64,000 nt of DNA from Druceiella hillmani (lineage: Eukaryota > Arthropoda > Insecta > Lepidoptera > Hepialidae), in assembly GCA_039881145.1 (NCBI GenBank), contig JAYKKI010000127.1:2666001-2730000 (forward strand), given 5' to 3'. Numbering within the stretch: the stretch's first letter is position 1; each line of letters opens with the position of its first letter. The position numbers and the translations under genes were made by a program. Positions 51,194-64,000 of the stretch are shown here, one piece after another. Under the pieces are notes generated by a model, which had not been told where the DNA came from, did not search any database, and worked only from the letters and a program-made list of their open reading frames with translations.

Positions 51194-52766
51194 CAACTTA
51201 TGTTGTATCTAAAAGTCTTCAGAAAATAGCTAGACTCAAATAAAAATAATAGACAGTATAGTCCACATACGATTATGCATGATAGATATTATTATACAGC
51301 GATAAGTTTTGCGAATATTTGTATTCATTTAGTATACGTTGATAGATGCATTAAATTTTATCAATCTGAAGAAACAAAACTCCTCTAAGTTTAAATTGTA
51401 TACGACAACTCAACAGATCATTATCCTTATTTCCATTTTGACTTAATATTAATGAGCAAAAACAATACCAAATTATTGAATGTTTTAATAAACTTGATCG
51501 GGAATGATTATCCTCGATTCAACATTCCTTAGACAAAAATATCTCTGTTTTCAATCCAAATAAATTAAATATATTATAAACAAAATGAAGTCTGTCTGTA
51601 TGTCTAAAACATTTTTTTTCTAAATAGTAGAATATCCTATTTAGGCTTCACCAAACTAAAAACTTGTTTTTTAAGAATGACCTTTCTCTCTTTATTCGAG
51701 TACGATGCAAAAACTTCTTAACCGTTTCAAATTTGCAAATAAATAGCAACTACCTCGGATCAACACTTGTTTTGTTAAAAATAAGTAATTTAAATGAAGA
51801 TTTAATAGATACAAAATTTATTTTTAACCATTTCATTTCAAAAAGTTCATAATGCCAATGTATTGTGAATATATATGATGTATGTCATACACTAAAATAC
51901 ACGTTAAAGCGAATCAAATAAAATATGAAAATTGCTCAAGGCCTGTTATTTATAAATTTCAATATTTAAAAAAAAATTAGATTTTCGTCTAAATGGAAAA
52001 TGAGTAGTCATACCTAATCTAAGCCTATTTTAATTAAATTAATTAGGTCTACCTAATTAATTCCAACGGTATTAATTGAGGATCCCTAAACTCGGGATTA
52101 ACTTCTGTAAGTACTCTCATAATAAAGAAGAAAAGTAAGAATGTAAGAGCCAAATGCTCTGAAAAAAATTCCTATTAAAAGATATTAAAATATCACATTA
52201 AAACATAATATCTTTTTTTTGGTAAATATTGTATAAAAAATAAAATAAATAAGAAATATTCTGGTAAAAAAAATTAATTTAAGTATAAAATGTTGTTTAT
52301 AAGACGAGATACAAATATATAATATATAAATGTAATAGTCAATAGATGTTGCCAAAATGCCAATGGATGTCTGTATTATGAAAATGGTATTAATTATCCC
52401 ACGAAGTTTTCAGCAAGCCCTTGAAGGACTGCGATCTTTCACATACGAAATACTACTGAAAGTTCACTTATGTGTACACAGAGTATGATGTTGCCAAAAC
52501 AGTGATAAGACTAAATAAAACTTCGGAAACCAAGCAATAATTTGCAAGGTAATGTCATTAAAGTTGCCTTTGTCACGTGACCACCTTTATATAGCGTACC
52601 TGAGAATGAGCGAATATTCACTTTAACGACACCTCAAGCAATAAGATGAAGTGTAGTTTATAAAAAAACCGTTGAATAAAAGTTTCACTCACGTCTGGAT
52701 ATACCAGTTGTGAGTTTTATTATTGTTTCAAACGAGGCACAGTATACATACGAATATATTAATGTG

Positions 52767-52824
<58 letters not shown>

Positions 52825-54470
52825 AAGTCAGTTTCACTGTGCTTATATTGAATAATAAATAGCGGCATAGAAGTACAAAGGCTTTCGTTAGTTCCAAGTT
52901 ATTATATACACCTAATTTATACAGAAAGGAAAGAAGTTTGTAGGAGAAGTTAGTGTGTATATCCAATTTATACAGAAGGCTTAAGGCTTATAGGCGTCTT
53001 CTATTATAAAAGAGGTCTATTGTAAATCTCGTGTTGACATTTGATTTTTAACTTGTGCATTTTAATATACATAACAAATAAGGGTTAAAAAACTAATACC
53101 CGGCTATGACTAAATACGTATTATACAAATTTAAAACCATCTTGTATTTTTTTAAATTCGATTCGTACTAATTTTTTTGATTAATCAATTTGAGACAAGG
53201 TTAAATATTAAGTTTATGAAGTTTATTTTACAACGTCACATTTTAGTGTTTCATGTAGAAAATAAAACAATTTTTTGGCAAATGTCTATCAAACTTGTAA
53301 AACAAAAGGAAACGAGTTAGAAAAATTTCCAAACAAATTTAATTGTGTAACATGTTTAGCCTATAAGATTTCCTAGCAATTTGAGACAGCGAGTAACAAA
53401 AAAATTTTATTTCGCTTTTTAAATTATTTATTGTTTTTTTATAAACCGTAATAAACTACGTATTGTTGTATTTTGTCTCTCTATTTGCTTTTAAACATGA
53501 TTTTACATACATCCCAAATAACTAACATAATTTTTTAAAATAAATTAAGTTCTTTTCTTTCGTTGCCGCTACACTAATTTTTATACACAACCAGAATACC
53601 TCATCCTTTCGATCTTAACCTTCGATCCTTTACCTTTCCGACAATGAAGTCGAATAATCTGATATTTCTCCAGATCCTTTAGGTTGTTTAGATTTTCCAA
53701 GAATATAGATACATTGATAAAAATAATTGGGTATATTAAATTGAGTATTTAGGGAAAATCTGTTTTCGTTCCAAGCGGTGTAATTTACTATTTGGGTAAC
53801 AAGGAAAAACTTAGAAATTTCCTCATATTTTTCAATATAATTGTTTAGAATAATATAGAGAAGTCAATTTTATATTTTTAACTGAACAAAAATTAAATTT
53901 TTGAAATATAATTTTTTTAACGCAAAAATTTAATATCTAATAAAAAGTACCTAAAAAATAAACACTTTTTACAATATATAGCATTTTTAACAATAGAAAC
54001 TGATCTTTTATTCTACAGGTAAAATATACCTGGTAGATTGAAAGTCGAACGGACAGATGGTGGACCCGGCTTCCACCTACATTTACCCAAATCACATCCA
54101 ATATTCCTTTTCTGTTCGAATTTAATGTATTTATTTTAAATTTACACATAGATTTAGTTAGATTTAGTGAATATTTTTGCGTTTCTTATACTAAATAAGA
54201 AACCAATACTAAATAAGTAAATAAAAGAAATTGGTTACTATTAGCTATTTTGTGTTAATCAGTGAAACAAAATCAATTACAATGTAATGGAACAGGAATT
54301 AAAATATCTTATAAAAACCGACTTAAAAAAAAGGTACTAACAAAAATATTTAACTCAAAATTTGTATCTCATTTTAGCAATAAATAATTAGGTTACTTAT
54401 TTTTGGAGTTAGTGGCGCCACTGCCGGCCAACTTAACAAATATATAACTTAATTTAATATATAATGTAAA
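50911..54470. other. AT-rich DNA with two microsatellites, no gene recognised
   Basis: Contains (CA)n(TA)n at 51,118-51,187 and (TA)n at 52,768-52,820. The 62-codon frame at 51,664-51,852 and the 70-codon minus frame at 54,149-53,937 have no known motif. Confidence 0.5.
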
Positions 54471-54528
54471 TTTAAAACCTTAACTTCTAAAGTGTGAGTG
54501 TGAGTACTTTAGAAGTTAAGGTTTTAAA
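54471..54528. repeat. Perfect 23-bp hairpin with a third nearby copy
   Basis: Arms 54,471-54,493 (tttaaaaccttaacttctaa plus agt) and 54,506-54,528 are exact reverse complements around gtgagtgtgagt. A further direct copy of aaagttaaggttttaaaat follows at about 54,537-54,557. Confidence 0.95.
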
Positions 54529-55111
54529 TTATAGGGAAAGTTAAGGTTTTAAAATATAGACAGAATAATAATGTTCCGAATGCGGTCGTTTCACTAATTG
54601 CTCGTCTGAATAAGGAACAAAACCGTCATCGGCCGTTATTTAGGAATGAAGTTTCACTTCTCCAGAAATCTCTGTCAGCATTTCACGACATGATTTTTGT
54701 GATATCAACATTGCCTTACATTTATAAATAGAAATTATTATGTCATAACTTTTCTTTTGACACTTTTATTACATTATTATTATTTTAAATTGATCATTAT
54801 ATCTTGTACATCTATAATTCTATATAGCGGATATTTCATTATCTGCAAGGAATCTATTGATTCTAACAATATTTATGCAAGACGCCCGTATGTAAGATAC
54901 AACGGATCTAAAAACTTAAGAACATAGTTGCTTTAATAATAAAGCTAAAGCACTGTGATAAAAAATTAACGAGTCTAGATTTCACTTGAAGAAAATTATG
55001 TTGAGATAAATAAAACAATTACTGGCATCGACATAGCCATATGTTTATATGCGGAAATTATTTTATTTACACTATACTATTGTTATTTTATATTGGTCAT
55101 AAGCAATATGT

Positions 55112-55138
55112 ATAAATATACATATATATATACGTATA

Positions 55139-55214
<76 letters not shown>
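55112..55214. repeat. (TA)n tract
   Basis: About 100 bp of TA dinucleotides with a few CA and GT interruptions. Confidence 0.95.
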
Positions 55215-55217
<3 letters not shown>

Positions 55218-55594
55218 ACAGATGCATGAAGTACATTTTAAAATTTAACATTGGTTTATGTTAATCGGCGGTGTTGGCCCCGACTTTAAAAGTAAGTAAT
55301 TAAGTTATTTATTGCGTGTAAGTGGGTACCAATTTTGAATTAATTATTTTTACTCTTTAGTACACGCTTTTTGCGAAGTTGGTTTTTTAAGACTCTTTAT
55401 TTTAACATTGTTAGTGATCATTAATATGAATCATCTCACAATAACTAACTTTCAATTGTTTTCTTTCTTAGAATATTGTATAATTATTAAAAGTCACGGG
55501 CAAAAGCTAATATACAGATAATTTCCTAAAGTTGTCTAAAGTTGTTATCAACAACACACAGAAACGAAGCGATAGTATTATCCGTCAGTGGTTA

Positions 55595-56260
55595 ACTGTT
55601 AGCCGTTGAGGAGTTCCATTCTCCATATCCAAAGTCCAATATCAGATTTTGCAAAGTAATAGCTAATGCAACACCTAGCCAATAGAAAATATATTGAATC
55701 ACTTTTGATTTACCACCATCCGTTAAAGAGTTGCACTATCCATCTTCAGAACACAATATCAGACCCTGACCTGGTGGATAGTGCAGTTATTTTCCAAAGT
55801 GAAAACTAGTAGCAAATATCTTGAATTACGTTTACGTTTACGAATTAGGTATTGGATTTACTACCGATACATCGGATAATAAATCAAACATAATTCAGGA
55901 ATATTACTCTATTGTTCATATAGAATTATATTATTCATCTCCAGAATGCGTTTATCAGACTCTGACATGGTAGATGTAATATTTATGTTGCAAAGTAACA
56001 ATTATTAGTAGCAAATATGTTTTCATAGTTCATTAACTAACATCCGTTAAGAAGTTCCACTGTTCACCTCCAGAACTTATCATCAGACCCTGGCATTATA
56101 AGTAGTGTAGTTATTTTCCAAGTAACAACTATACCTAGCAAATATCTCTCGAATCATAACTGATTTACTTTCATTCGTTAAGGATTTCAATCGTTTATTT
56201 CCAAACTTCATAATCAGATCATAATGATGTGTATACGGGACAACTCTTATAGTACCCTCT
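55595..56260. repeat. Degenerate tandem array, ~130-150-bp unit, about five units
   Basis: Recurring elements in fixed order: ccgttgaggagttccat (55,603), ccgttaaagagttgcact (55,720), ccgttaagaagttccact (56,044), tcgttaaggatttcaat (56,174); then atccatcttcagaa / catctccagaat / cacctccagaa; then atcagaccctgacctgg / atcagactctgacatgg / atcagaccctggcat; then gttattttccaa and agcaaatatcttgaat-like strings. The unit starting near 55,865 has lost its first block. No coding frame spans the array. Confidence 0.75.
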
Positions 56261-58845
56261 TTCAAATAAAAAAAAGAATCATCGAAATCGGCCCACTTGG
56301 CCCACTTTTGAAGAATTGAGAATTGAGTTTGATGAATTGAGAATCTCCTCCTTCTTTTGAAGTCCGTTAATTATATATGTCAAAATATCTTATATATTAT
56401 ATTCAATTATATATGTAGTTTAGAATATCTTTTCTTTTCCTTCTACATCGAGTATTCTTTCTCGTTGCTAGTCTGACTGCTTCCCATCAGCATACTTTTT
56501 ACTATAATTCAAATTCATTACATAACAACAATTTTCCAATATTAATTACATCAATATTCCGAGTATTTTGGATCAAAATAATAAAAAATAGAGAAATTAT
56601 AAAGATACTATCAACACTTAAATAGAGGTAAAAGTTTACATACATCGGAATCGTCGTCAATGATTTACAGATCAAAAAATGTTTCATCAGAAATTACTAC
56701 TCTAAAAAATAACCACTAAAATCTCAATCAAGAAAAACATAGAAATTACCTTTCAATTGGGAATAAAGTTTTTGCAAAAAACAATTATTTTACAAAAATG
56801 AAACAAAAAGTGCTCCGACTTCGTATGATAGAAAAATAAAAATGATTAATGCCATTAAAAGTGGAAGGGATGGATTATCGAAATCTCTCCTTCTAAGAGT
56901 CGATAGGGTAATGACTATGATTATGATCTATGGTTGCAATATATCATCGATCTTGTTATGTAAAAATATTTAAACAATTATGAAGACAGTGAAAACTGTC
57001 GATCCATGGATTATAAAGGCTGATATGGCAATGTTAAAAAATAATTAATTATATTAATGACACTCTTGATCGTCAGTTTTCTCTGAAAATATGAATGGAC
57101 GTTGTGACAGTTTATCCACTATGTATTCAAACTATTAGGAAGCTATTTTGAATAATAGTATTAGGCTCATTTGATTATTTCGAGTTTTCAAGGCCTATCA
57201 ATTCTTATATGTCTGAAGAAAAAAACATCTGGATAATTAAAGAAATCTCTAAGAGTCGAGTTTTGATGCTAAAGATGATAATGAGAGGAAAATTAAGGCG
57301 CTTAAAAAATCAATAATATCAAATATTTGGAAAGGAATATTCAGAAACGAGGATTGTCAGCAATCAAGAACAAATATTTCAAGACGGTATGAAATGTATC
57401 CTTGCACTGGCGAAAAAATAGCCAAAATTTAAAATAAATTAAGATTTGATTTTTAATTTTAACAATACAATTTTTTTTATTACCTTCGACGGTGGACACA
57501 ACAAAACAACATATTAAAATAATTATTTTACAATACCACTTCTTTTACCAGATGTTTCAAGAAATAGAGAGGAAAATGAAATATATTTCTTTTTACATAT
57601 GTGAAATTACGCCACTCGGATGAATAAAGGAAATATTTTGAATTGGTTACTTAGGATTATCCTTAATAGGATTACATATCAGGATTTTTGGCGTAACTCT
57701 ACAAAGATATAAAATGCACCACTAATATATTCATGCAACGGGTCTTTACAGTCATAGAAAATAGTCAACAAAAGATTCCTTACTAATTTCTCTGCTGTTA
57801 TTTTCTTTGGCAGAGGATAGCCTTTGCACACCCTATGCATTAAAGCATAGCATGCTTTAAGTCGTTTTTAGTTTCTAAGTCGTAGTGATGTACATAAATA
57901 TAATCCCCAAATACAAGGACAGGAAAAATATTTTCCTGCTTCTTACTATCTCTAAGTATTTGCTTTGAACATAAATTTGATCGAGCTTTTGATATAATTT
58001 CAACACTTTTTTCGTCATCAAATTTCTATTTAATATCAAGTGAATTTTCATTTAGGAAGACCATTTATCGGAACTTAAAGAGGAAGTTACAATTATCTCT
58101 CTACCATAACTAGATCCTTAATTTTTTTTTCAGGTTCATGAAAAATGGATTTTCTCTCTCTTTTAAATACATTAACTAACCCAATTGTAAATAGTGGTAA
58201 GATTACGTACACTCCTTTTATCTGTTAAGTTCTTCAAGTACTAAACATTTAAACACAGCTCGATCCCAAGATACACTTACATATTTACGAACTGATAGAT
58301 ATACAGGTATAATAATATTAAATTTTCGTTAATTTGTAGGTCGGAAAAGATTTTTTTTCAAACCTTTTATATAAAAATGATCCATAGTTCATCATGTACA
58401 CTCCACCAATACACATTCATACTATTCCTTGTTGCAAGATCGCTTTAATAAAGGCGATGACAGCCTATTTTTGCAATAATATTGTGACCTGCTAAAAATT
58501 ATTACCAAATAATATTAATGTTATGTTATTGAAACTCTATTAAATGTTACTGAAATTAAACACAAATTATTTTGACAATTTATACTTAACTTAAACATTG
58601 ATAATAAAGAAATTCAAAACATATTATTTTACTTCGTGCCCTCTTAAGAATTTTTACATATATATTTTGCTTCTATGGCGGCTGGATTCGCACCCAGACA
58701 GTTAAAGTGCACGTTCTGTATTTAGTATCAGCTAGTACATAAAGAATAGAACGAGATATGGAATGAAAAAATGAAAAAAAAATTCATCTATTTGGCTTTC
58801 TGTCTGTCTAATATACATCGAGGCTGAAATTTTGTAAAAGAAAAA

Positions 58846-58847
<2 letters not shown>
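56261..58847. other. AT-rich DNA, no gene recognised
   Basis: A minus-strand open run near 57,990-57,850 contains SKQILRDSKKQENIFPVLVF followed by GDYIYVHHYDLETKNDLKHA. It looks protein-like, perhaps a fragment of an old transposon protein, but I cannot name a family. A similar gaaatctct...aagagtcga string occurs twice (about 56,879 and 57,242). Confidence 0.35.

Positions 58848-58880
<33 letters not shown>
58848..58880. repeat. (TC)n microsatellite
   Basis: About 16 uninterrupted TC dinucleotides. Confidence 0.95.
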
Positions 58881-58883
<3 letters not shown>

Positions 58884-60539
58884 CTGTTATAGTTTGTATA
58901 CATGTATTAGGACGTCTTTGAAAAAAATGGGTTCAGCGAATTATACGTAACAATAAAGAAGGTGTGTAAATCACCGAAGTAAAAACAATTATTATTTTGC
59001 TCAAGAAATATAATCGCTTAAAATTAGTACTTAAATAATTCTCTCTTAATACATATAATTATTGCCATTTAGTTTACAGAAATATGAAATCATAATATAT
59101 TAACTCTGTCAACAAATTTAAAGCGCCTTTTATTAAGCGTCCATAAGAAACATTTTTTGGTATATAACAGAAACAAAAAGAAACAGAATGATATTTATAC
59201 CATTAAGAGTTTTCATGCAAACAATTTTAACACAACAGATCTTAATAAAAATGTTTGTACCTAAAACTGAATACAAATCAAACAAAATATTCAATATCAT
59301 ACTCCGCTTTGCCTATCACAATGCCACAGACCGCCATTTAGAACATTCGCATAAATTGAAATAAACACAATCTGTTACCGACCAGCACGTCCCATTTAGT
59401 ACTCGCCGCAAGCAACGTAATGGATAGACATGTCTTGCTGGATTAAAGAGAAATTTTATTGGGCGATATTGAAACTTTATCAGTGGACACTGAACCACCC
59501 TCACGACATCCATCCACGTTGTGTACTAACAACATTTCCATAGGTCTCAATATGGCTACATATATTCTTGTAGAACAAAATTGTTTACATCTTTTATATG
59601 ATCTTGGCGTAATATAAAACTAGATGAGAGTTTCATTTGTATTCAATACACTCAATTATTTTTCGCAAATATAACAGACCAAAATTGTCAGAACTTTGAA
59701 TATTTGGAAGTAGATGTGGAAATGTCACTTGTTCATCGTTCTTTCCACTTTTTTGTAACTGGCATATTCTTGAACTGAGACAAAATTTTCATCAGTGAAA
59801 TAATCAACAAGAGGAATAAAACGAGCTCACGTTAAATAGGTAACACTAAGCTCATTGAACATCGCCAACTTGTCTTGCTGCACATGTTATTTTTTCACGC
59901 CAATACTATCTATTCTAGAACCAGCTATCTATTTTTTATAAAAGTCATCAGTGGAGCCAAATTTTACTTAATGAAAAAGGACAAGTATCCGTCAACATAT
60001 TTCATTATTTTTGTATGTGCGTTTATTACGCAAAGTCATACAATCTACATAACCACGCAATATTAGTGGATAACTGGCTATTGGGAAACACGAAGTATGG
60101 CTGTTTTATATGGAAATCATATATTTCATTTACAAAATATATTAAACCATTTTCATAACGTTATATACAAGAAAACATAATGGAAAATTACAGTAATATC
60201 GGCAAACAATGTGAACCAAAACTTTTTATATATGATACCTATAAAGTTCGAACATAAACAAAGTTCCTAAAAATTACCGTTCAAAAAATATTAAATAAAA
60301 GAATAAATGGTTACTTCTATATTCATTTCTGTACTTTTCTTATCCCTAATGGGGTAATTTCTATTATTTTATATTTAGAAATCATTTTGATTTCAAATAT
60401 TTTTATATATTAATTATAGGTACAATAAATACCTATCATCTCAAGTTTTTATGTTTATTTTCTGCTAAATTATCATTGGTATAAGTTTTAGAGAGTTTTC
60501 CTTTTTAATCTTGAGAATATCAATCTTGTTTTCATAAAT
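58881..60539. other. Mostly unassigned DNA
   Basis: The minus-strand frame 59,513-59,316 (65 codons, MDVVRVVQCPLIKFQYRPIK...) lies in a GC-richer patch and has a neighbouring minus-strand run with FVSVQEYASYKKVERTMNK near 59,770. These might be pieces of a transposase but no motif is secure. The plus frame 59,875-60,066 overlaps and is probably noise. Confidence 0.35.
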
Positions 60540-61770
60540 TCAACTGCAAGCTCAATTGCGTGGTTTACAGTGCGGTCTTTGCATTTAAACATTCTATCCT
60601 TTATTTTTTCCTTTAAAGTAGGAATACCTAGATTTTGGTGCAATCCCTCAATAGTAATGTACCAAGGAGCGTCAGATATAATTCTTAAATTGCTATTATT
60701 ACTTTACATGGTAATCTCTGCAATATTTCCAACGTTGAATTGGCAGACGTGCTCCATAGTTAAATTCTATATGTCCATGTTGGTTTCATAATGTGCTTGT
60801 ATTTAGATAAGCAGTTTTTTTTTCAACGATAACTTGGAATTTCTATTCAACAACCAGTATTATTTTCTAGCTTGCAAGTTGAGACCTTCGTGCTTAGTGA
60901 CTATGTATTTCTTTCAGGTAAGTATTTTATATAAGTATAAGCTAAGATATTTAGCTCCCTCGAATTAAGATATGCTTACATTATTCAAGTCTCTTTTCTT
61001 AATATGCATGTATCCTTGAGTAGCTTCATTTCATTAGCTTTAATATGCTCTTACTCGAGCCAAAAGAGATGTTTCCCAAGTTTGCCGGAAGTAAGTTTGT
61101 TAACAGCAATAATAGCTGTATCATTAAGACGGACGTAAATAATTGGCAGAGAGTAGGGTCCAGGACACTGCCAAAAAAAACCCGTAAAGATATCCTGAAG
61201 GTTCGAAGTATCTCTACCATGCTTTTAAATATAAATGTTTTTGGTCTGAATATGAATTTAGCAATAGATGGTAATTTGTTGTGGGTAATTACTTGATCTT
61301 ATATATAAGACCCTAATACCAGAATCGGTCAAAAGCCTGGGATATATATAAAAAGGCTGCAGAGCTCTTTATATTCTAAACAACCTTATACACTTTTTAA
61401 AAACCTGTGGATTTGCTCCATTGTACCATATCCATGTCTTAATTGGAACTTTTGGGTAGAGATAAGCTTCCTTTCTTTGAGTATAGGATTCATTCTGACG
61501 ACGTTATTCATTCTGGATGAGTTACCACTTATTTTTTGTTCCTGACTTGCCGACAGCAGATGATGTATTTTGGATGAAATAACTCGTGAATCCCAGTCGG
61601 TCATTTGGCATTATAGTTTCCACCGACCATTAATATATTTCCAAGTGCTTTAAAGTAAGCAACGTAGTACTCCTTTATTAGTTGTGCTTGGGTAGACAGT
61701 AAAGTGGAGATAACGTTAAAAGGCCAGTGCAGCCTACAGCGGTAACATTCATTGTATGAATTTTATCTAA
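60540..61770 (-). mobile_element. Jockey-like LINE remnant with internal deletion
   Basis: Read on the minus strand from about 61,760. First a piece of the apurinic endonuclease: STQAQLIKEYYVAYFKALGN then ILMVGGNYNAK, where the family has a GGDYNAKH block (D changed to N). TDWDSRVISSKIHHLLSAS follows. Almost at once comes reverse transcriptase sequence (FQLRHGYGTMEQIHR, matching FGFR--H-T-EQ), showing that several hundred codons between the domains are missing. Next come a degenerate palm block (FGSVLDPTLCQLFTS, DTAIIAVNKLTSGKLGKHLF, EHIKANEMK) and, after a further gap, the C-terminal region near 60,690-60,600 (LRIISDAPWYITIEGLHQNL then GIPTLKEKI). The catalytic FADD is not readable. Stops and frame changes throughout. 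I see no clear 3' tail. Confidence 0.85.
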
Positions 61771-63003
61771 CTAATAAGGTTCACAGATCCAGCGTAACCA
61801 GTAACATCAGGGTGGCTTGTATTATGAAATTTATATTCCGGAATATTAAAATAATTTTTATTAGCAAAATGTATTTCATAAATTTTAAGTATATCAATAT
61901 AATTAACGTCTCGACTAAGCTGTAGTAGCTCATTGACATTTTAGATTACTATTTTGAGGTTGTTGACTGCGTAATTTTGTAAATTGTTCAAATATTTCTT
62001 TTAGAATCTCTAAATATGAGCAGAAAAGAGAAACGTTACCGATTCTAATCGACAAGGGTTATCATAATAATATATGATTAATTTAAAGAAACGTATAACG
62101 TAAATATAACTTTTATATAAAATATACGAAAACTGGTGATGTTAAAAATAATTAATACATATTCGAATAAAACCACGTGAACTTTTTAGTGCGGAATTCT
62201 GAGGCATATTTTAAACATTTACCAACAGTTTAAGGTGAGTCATATGAAAACCAAATGACCACATTCCTTTCGTACTTAATTCGAAAGAATGAAATAAACA
62301 AATTTTAATACAATTGAAATACAGAATTTGAGCAATATGCAGCACAACGAATCAACAAATCTTATAGGGAGTTTTAATAAAGTAACAAAACAAAAAATAC
62401 ACGTGGCATATAAATTGTCAAGTTAACAACATAAAACTTAGGATGGTTTCACGATTTATTTAGTCAGACATTTAATCTAAACAGACGTTTAGTTTTCATA
62501 TCATTTACATATAATGAAAAAGTATGAATAATTCGATTTTCCAAGGATAAGCCAAGCAGCTTAAGTAGAATACTAGCATAATGTGAATAAAGATCACAAA
62601 AGAATAACTTGAACAGAAAATATTCAACGTCAAGTAAAATAATGAGTTCAGACAAGTTCCTGATCTGCCCGTGACGTTGATAGTAGATGTTGTGAATATA
62701 CGCAACTAACTACCTCGGCTTAATTTCAACCCGAAAACGTTCTTATCGGTAACAGGGTTTTAACAACAAGTAGACATTAGTCTTTATTCTCCAGTTGATA
62801 TATTTTCCTTGACATAGTTGATGCAGCATAATATCAAAAATACTTTGTTAGTAACTACGTCACGATTGGTTTCTAGTTTTTTTCAATATGTTTATTATAG
62901 CTTGAAAACTGAAAGAAATGTTTTAATAAATCAGTTTATTAAGAAAATTGTTAAGAAATTATAATATTTTAATTCAGTCTTGTAGTTTAGGCTATTGTAG
63001 ATA
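61771..63003. other. AT-rich DNA, no gene recognised
   Basis: Short overlapping frames at 62,464-62,705 (minus) have no known motif. Nothing else supported. Confidence 0.45.
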
Positions 63004-63040
63004 TTCAGCTTATCCGGGCAAATAGCCCGGTTAAGCTGAA
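63004..63040. other. 16-bp GC-rich hairpin
   Basis: ttcagcttatccgggc and gcccggttaagctgaa pair with one mismatch around aaata. The ccgggc/gcccgg core is the most GC-rich stem in this flank. No U-run follows on either strand. Confidence 0.85.
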
Positions 63041-63499
63041 CATCAAATTCCTTTCATATATTACTACCGAAATAGCCAATGAACGATTAAGAATATGTAC
63101 AATTTCTTCATTTCAACATCTTTTTTCATATAAATCCTGGAATTGTAAGTGTGACGTCTTGTAATATCATTTAATTAATTCTCCCTAATTTCCTAACAAA
63201 AATTAATTTCCAACTATCTATATAATTGTTTTGTTACTAATTGATTTGTAACTATCAGATGCAACAACTAGTTAACCTATGTATAGAAATGATCATTGAA
63301 TTTGATACCACAAATAGTTAAAAAAACGGGCTTGGAATTTTTACAATCAAATTAATACAATTATTGATACAAAATTAAATAAAATGAAAGTACTGCAAGG
63401 CGTTATATATGTATAATATCAGATACAACTAACGCTACATTTATCAGTACAAGATACGCACCGTTTAGATATTTTCCAAGTAATTAGTAGTCAACAGCA

Positions 63500-63661
63500 C
63501 CCATTTTCTTTCTCTCTTTCTCTCATAGTCAGTTATGTTTCGTATATCTAAGACACAGTGCAAGCCAATAGGCTGTATCACACTGTATCACACTGTAGGA
63601 GCAAGAAAGAGCAGTGCGCGCGAAAAATTTTTTTCTCTCTTCCTCTCATAGCCAGTGCATG

Positions 63662-63712
<51 letters not shown>
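63500..63712. repeat. Duplicated CT-rich block and (TA)n tract
   Basis: tttctctctttctctcatag followed by tcagttatg (about 63,508-63,537) recurs as ttctctcttcctctcatagc followed by cagtgcatg (about 63,632-63,661). Between them tgtatcacac is repeated in tandem (about 63,573-63,594). A (TA)n run at 63,664-63,710 follows. Confidence 0.7.
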
Positions 63713-63713
<1 letters not shown>

Positions 63714-64000
63714 ATGCGAGTTTGCTAGCGTTACGCCAACGGTGATTTTTTGATTATTTTATAATTTCATTTCGTTCTTGAACAATTTTATAAATTATTA
63801 TTTTGTTCAATACATTAATGATTCTACGTTTAATGTGAATAAAATTTTAAATTAATTTTAAAGTTCATATTTTGTAAATTTGAAGTTTTATTTCAGTCGT
63901 ATTGTCTAAAGCACACTGGTATTTTTTTAATAAATATCCCAATCTAAAATGTTTCTGATCGCTTTTGTCTTTTATTTTCAAGGAAAATCACAGAAAATTC

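Noticed and set aside
58670..58715. tRNA-like box B (gggtgcgaatcc on the minus strand)
   Set aside because: Only a T-arm-like stem is present; no A box, anticodon arm or paired acceptor stem could be found upstream, so it is not a tRNA gene and a tRNA-derived SINE is not supported.
59316..59513. Possible second piggyBac transposase fragment on the minus strand
   Set aside because: A few residues resemble the FQ-Y-P and SIDE blocks in mixed frames, but the alignment needs too many frame jumps to trust.

Overview
This window looks like AT-rich nuclear DNA from an arthropod, most likely an insect. It has long (TA)n microsatellites, fossils of four transposon groups common in insects (piggyBac, hAT, mariner, Jockey-like non-LTR retrotransposons), no operon structure, and no intact host gene that I can recognise. 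I see no convincing tRNA, rRNA or CRISPR. Nearly every short open frame is uninformative, and the readable coding traces are broken transposase or reverse transcriptase genes.

The main feature is a very large imperfect palindrome. About 15,234-29,474 (left arm, 14.2 kb) recurs in inverted orientation at about 35,097-50,172 (right arm, 15.1 kb), around a 5.6 kb unique spacer. Two hand-aligned samples (near the outer end and inside the piggyBac gene) gave roughly 94% identity. The arms share, in mirrored order: a hAT transposase fossil split by a (TA)n tract, a complete but dead 2.4 kb piggyBac element, several small open frames, a short hairpin and further (TA)n tracts. They differ by indels of about 40-680 bp and by a right-arm minisatellite expansion. 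Because piggyBac frame lesions are shared by both arms, the element died before the inverted duplication formed. Head-to-head joining of two diverged haplotypes during assembly must be excluded.

At the inner ends of the arms lie three copies of a motif resembling a hammerhead self-cleaving ribozyme, as in Penelope-like retroelements. In the right arm two of them form their own small inverted repeat exactly at the junction. The spacer holds a 5'-truncated LINE (29,763-31,010, minus), a degenerate ~170 bp tandem repeat and a GC-richer double hairpin.

Left flank (1-15,233): mostly featureless AT-rich DNA, a 67 bp tandem duplication, compound microsatellites, a mariner fossil (about 9,041-9,590) and a LINE remnant with endonuclease and reverse transcriptase pieces (about 12,370-14,338). 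Right flank (50,173-64,000): a ~270-310 bp tandem repeat abutting the palindrome, a perfect 23 bp hairpin, a degenerate ~130-150 bp array (about 55,595-56,260), a Jockey-like LINE remnant (about 60,540-61,770, minus), and more hairpins and microsatellites. No gene set here works together as a pathway; the window is best read as a transposon graveyard reshaped by a large inverted duplication.
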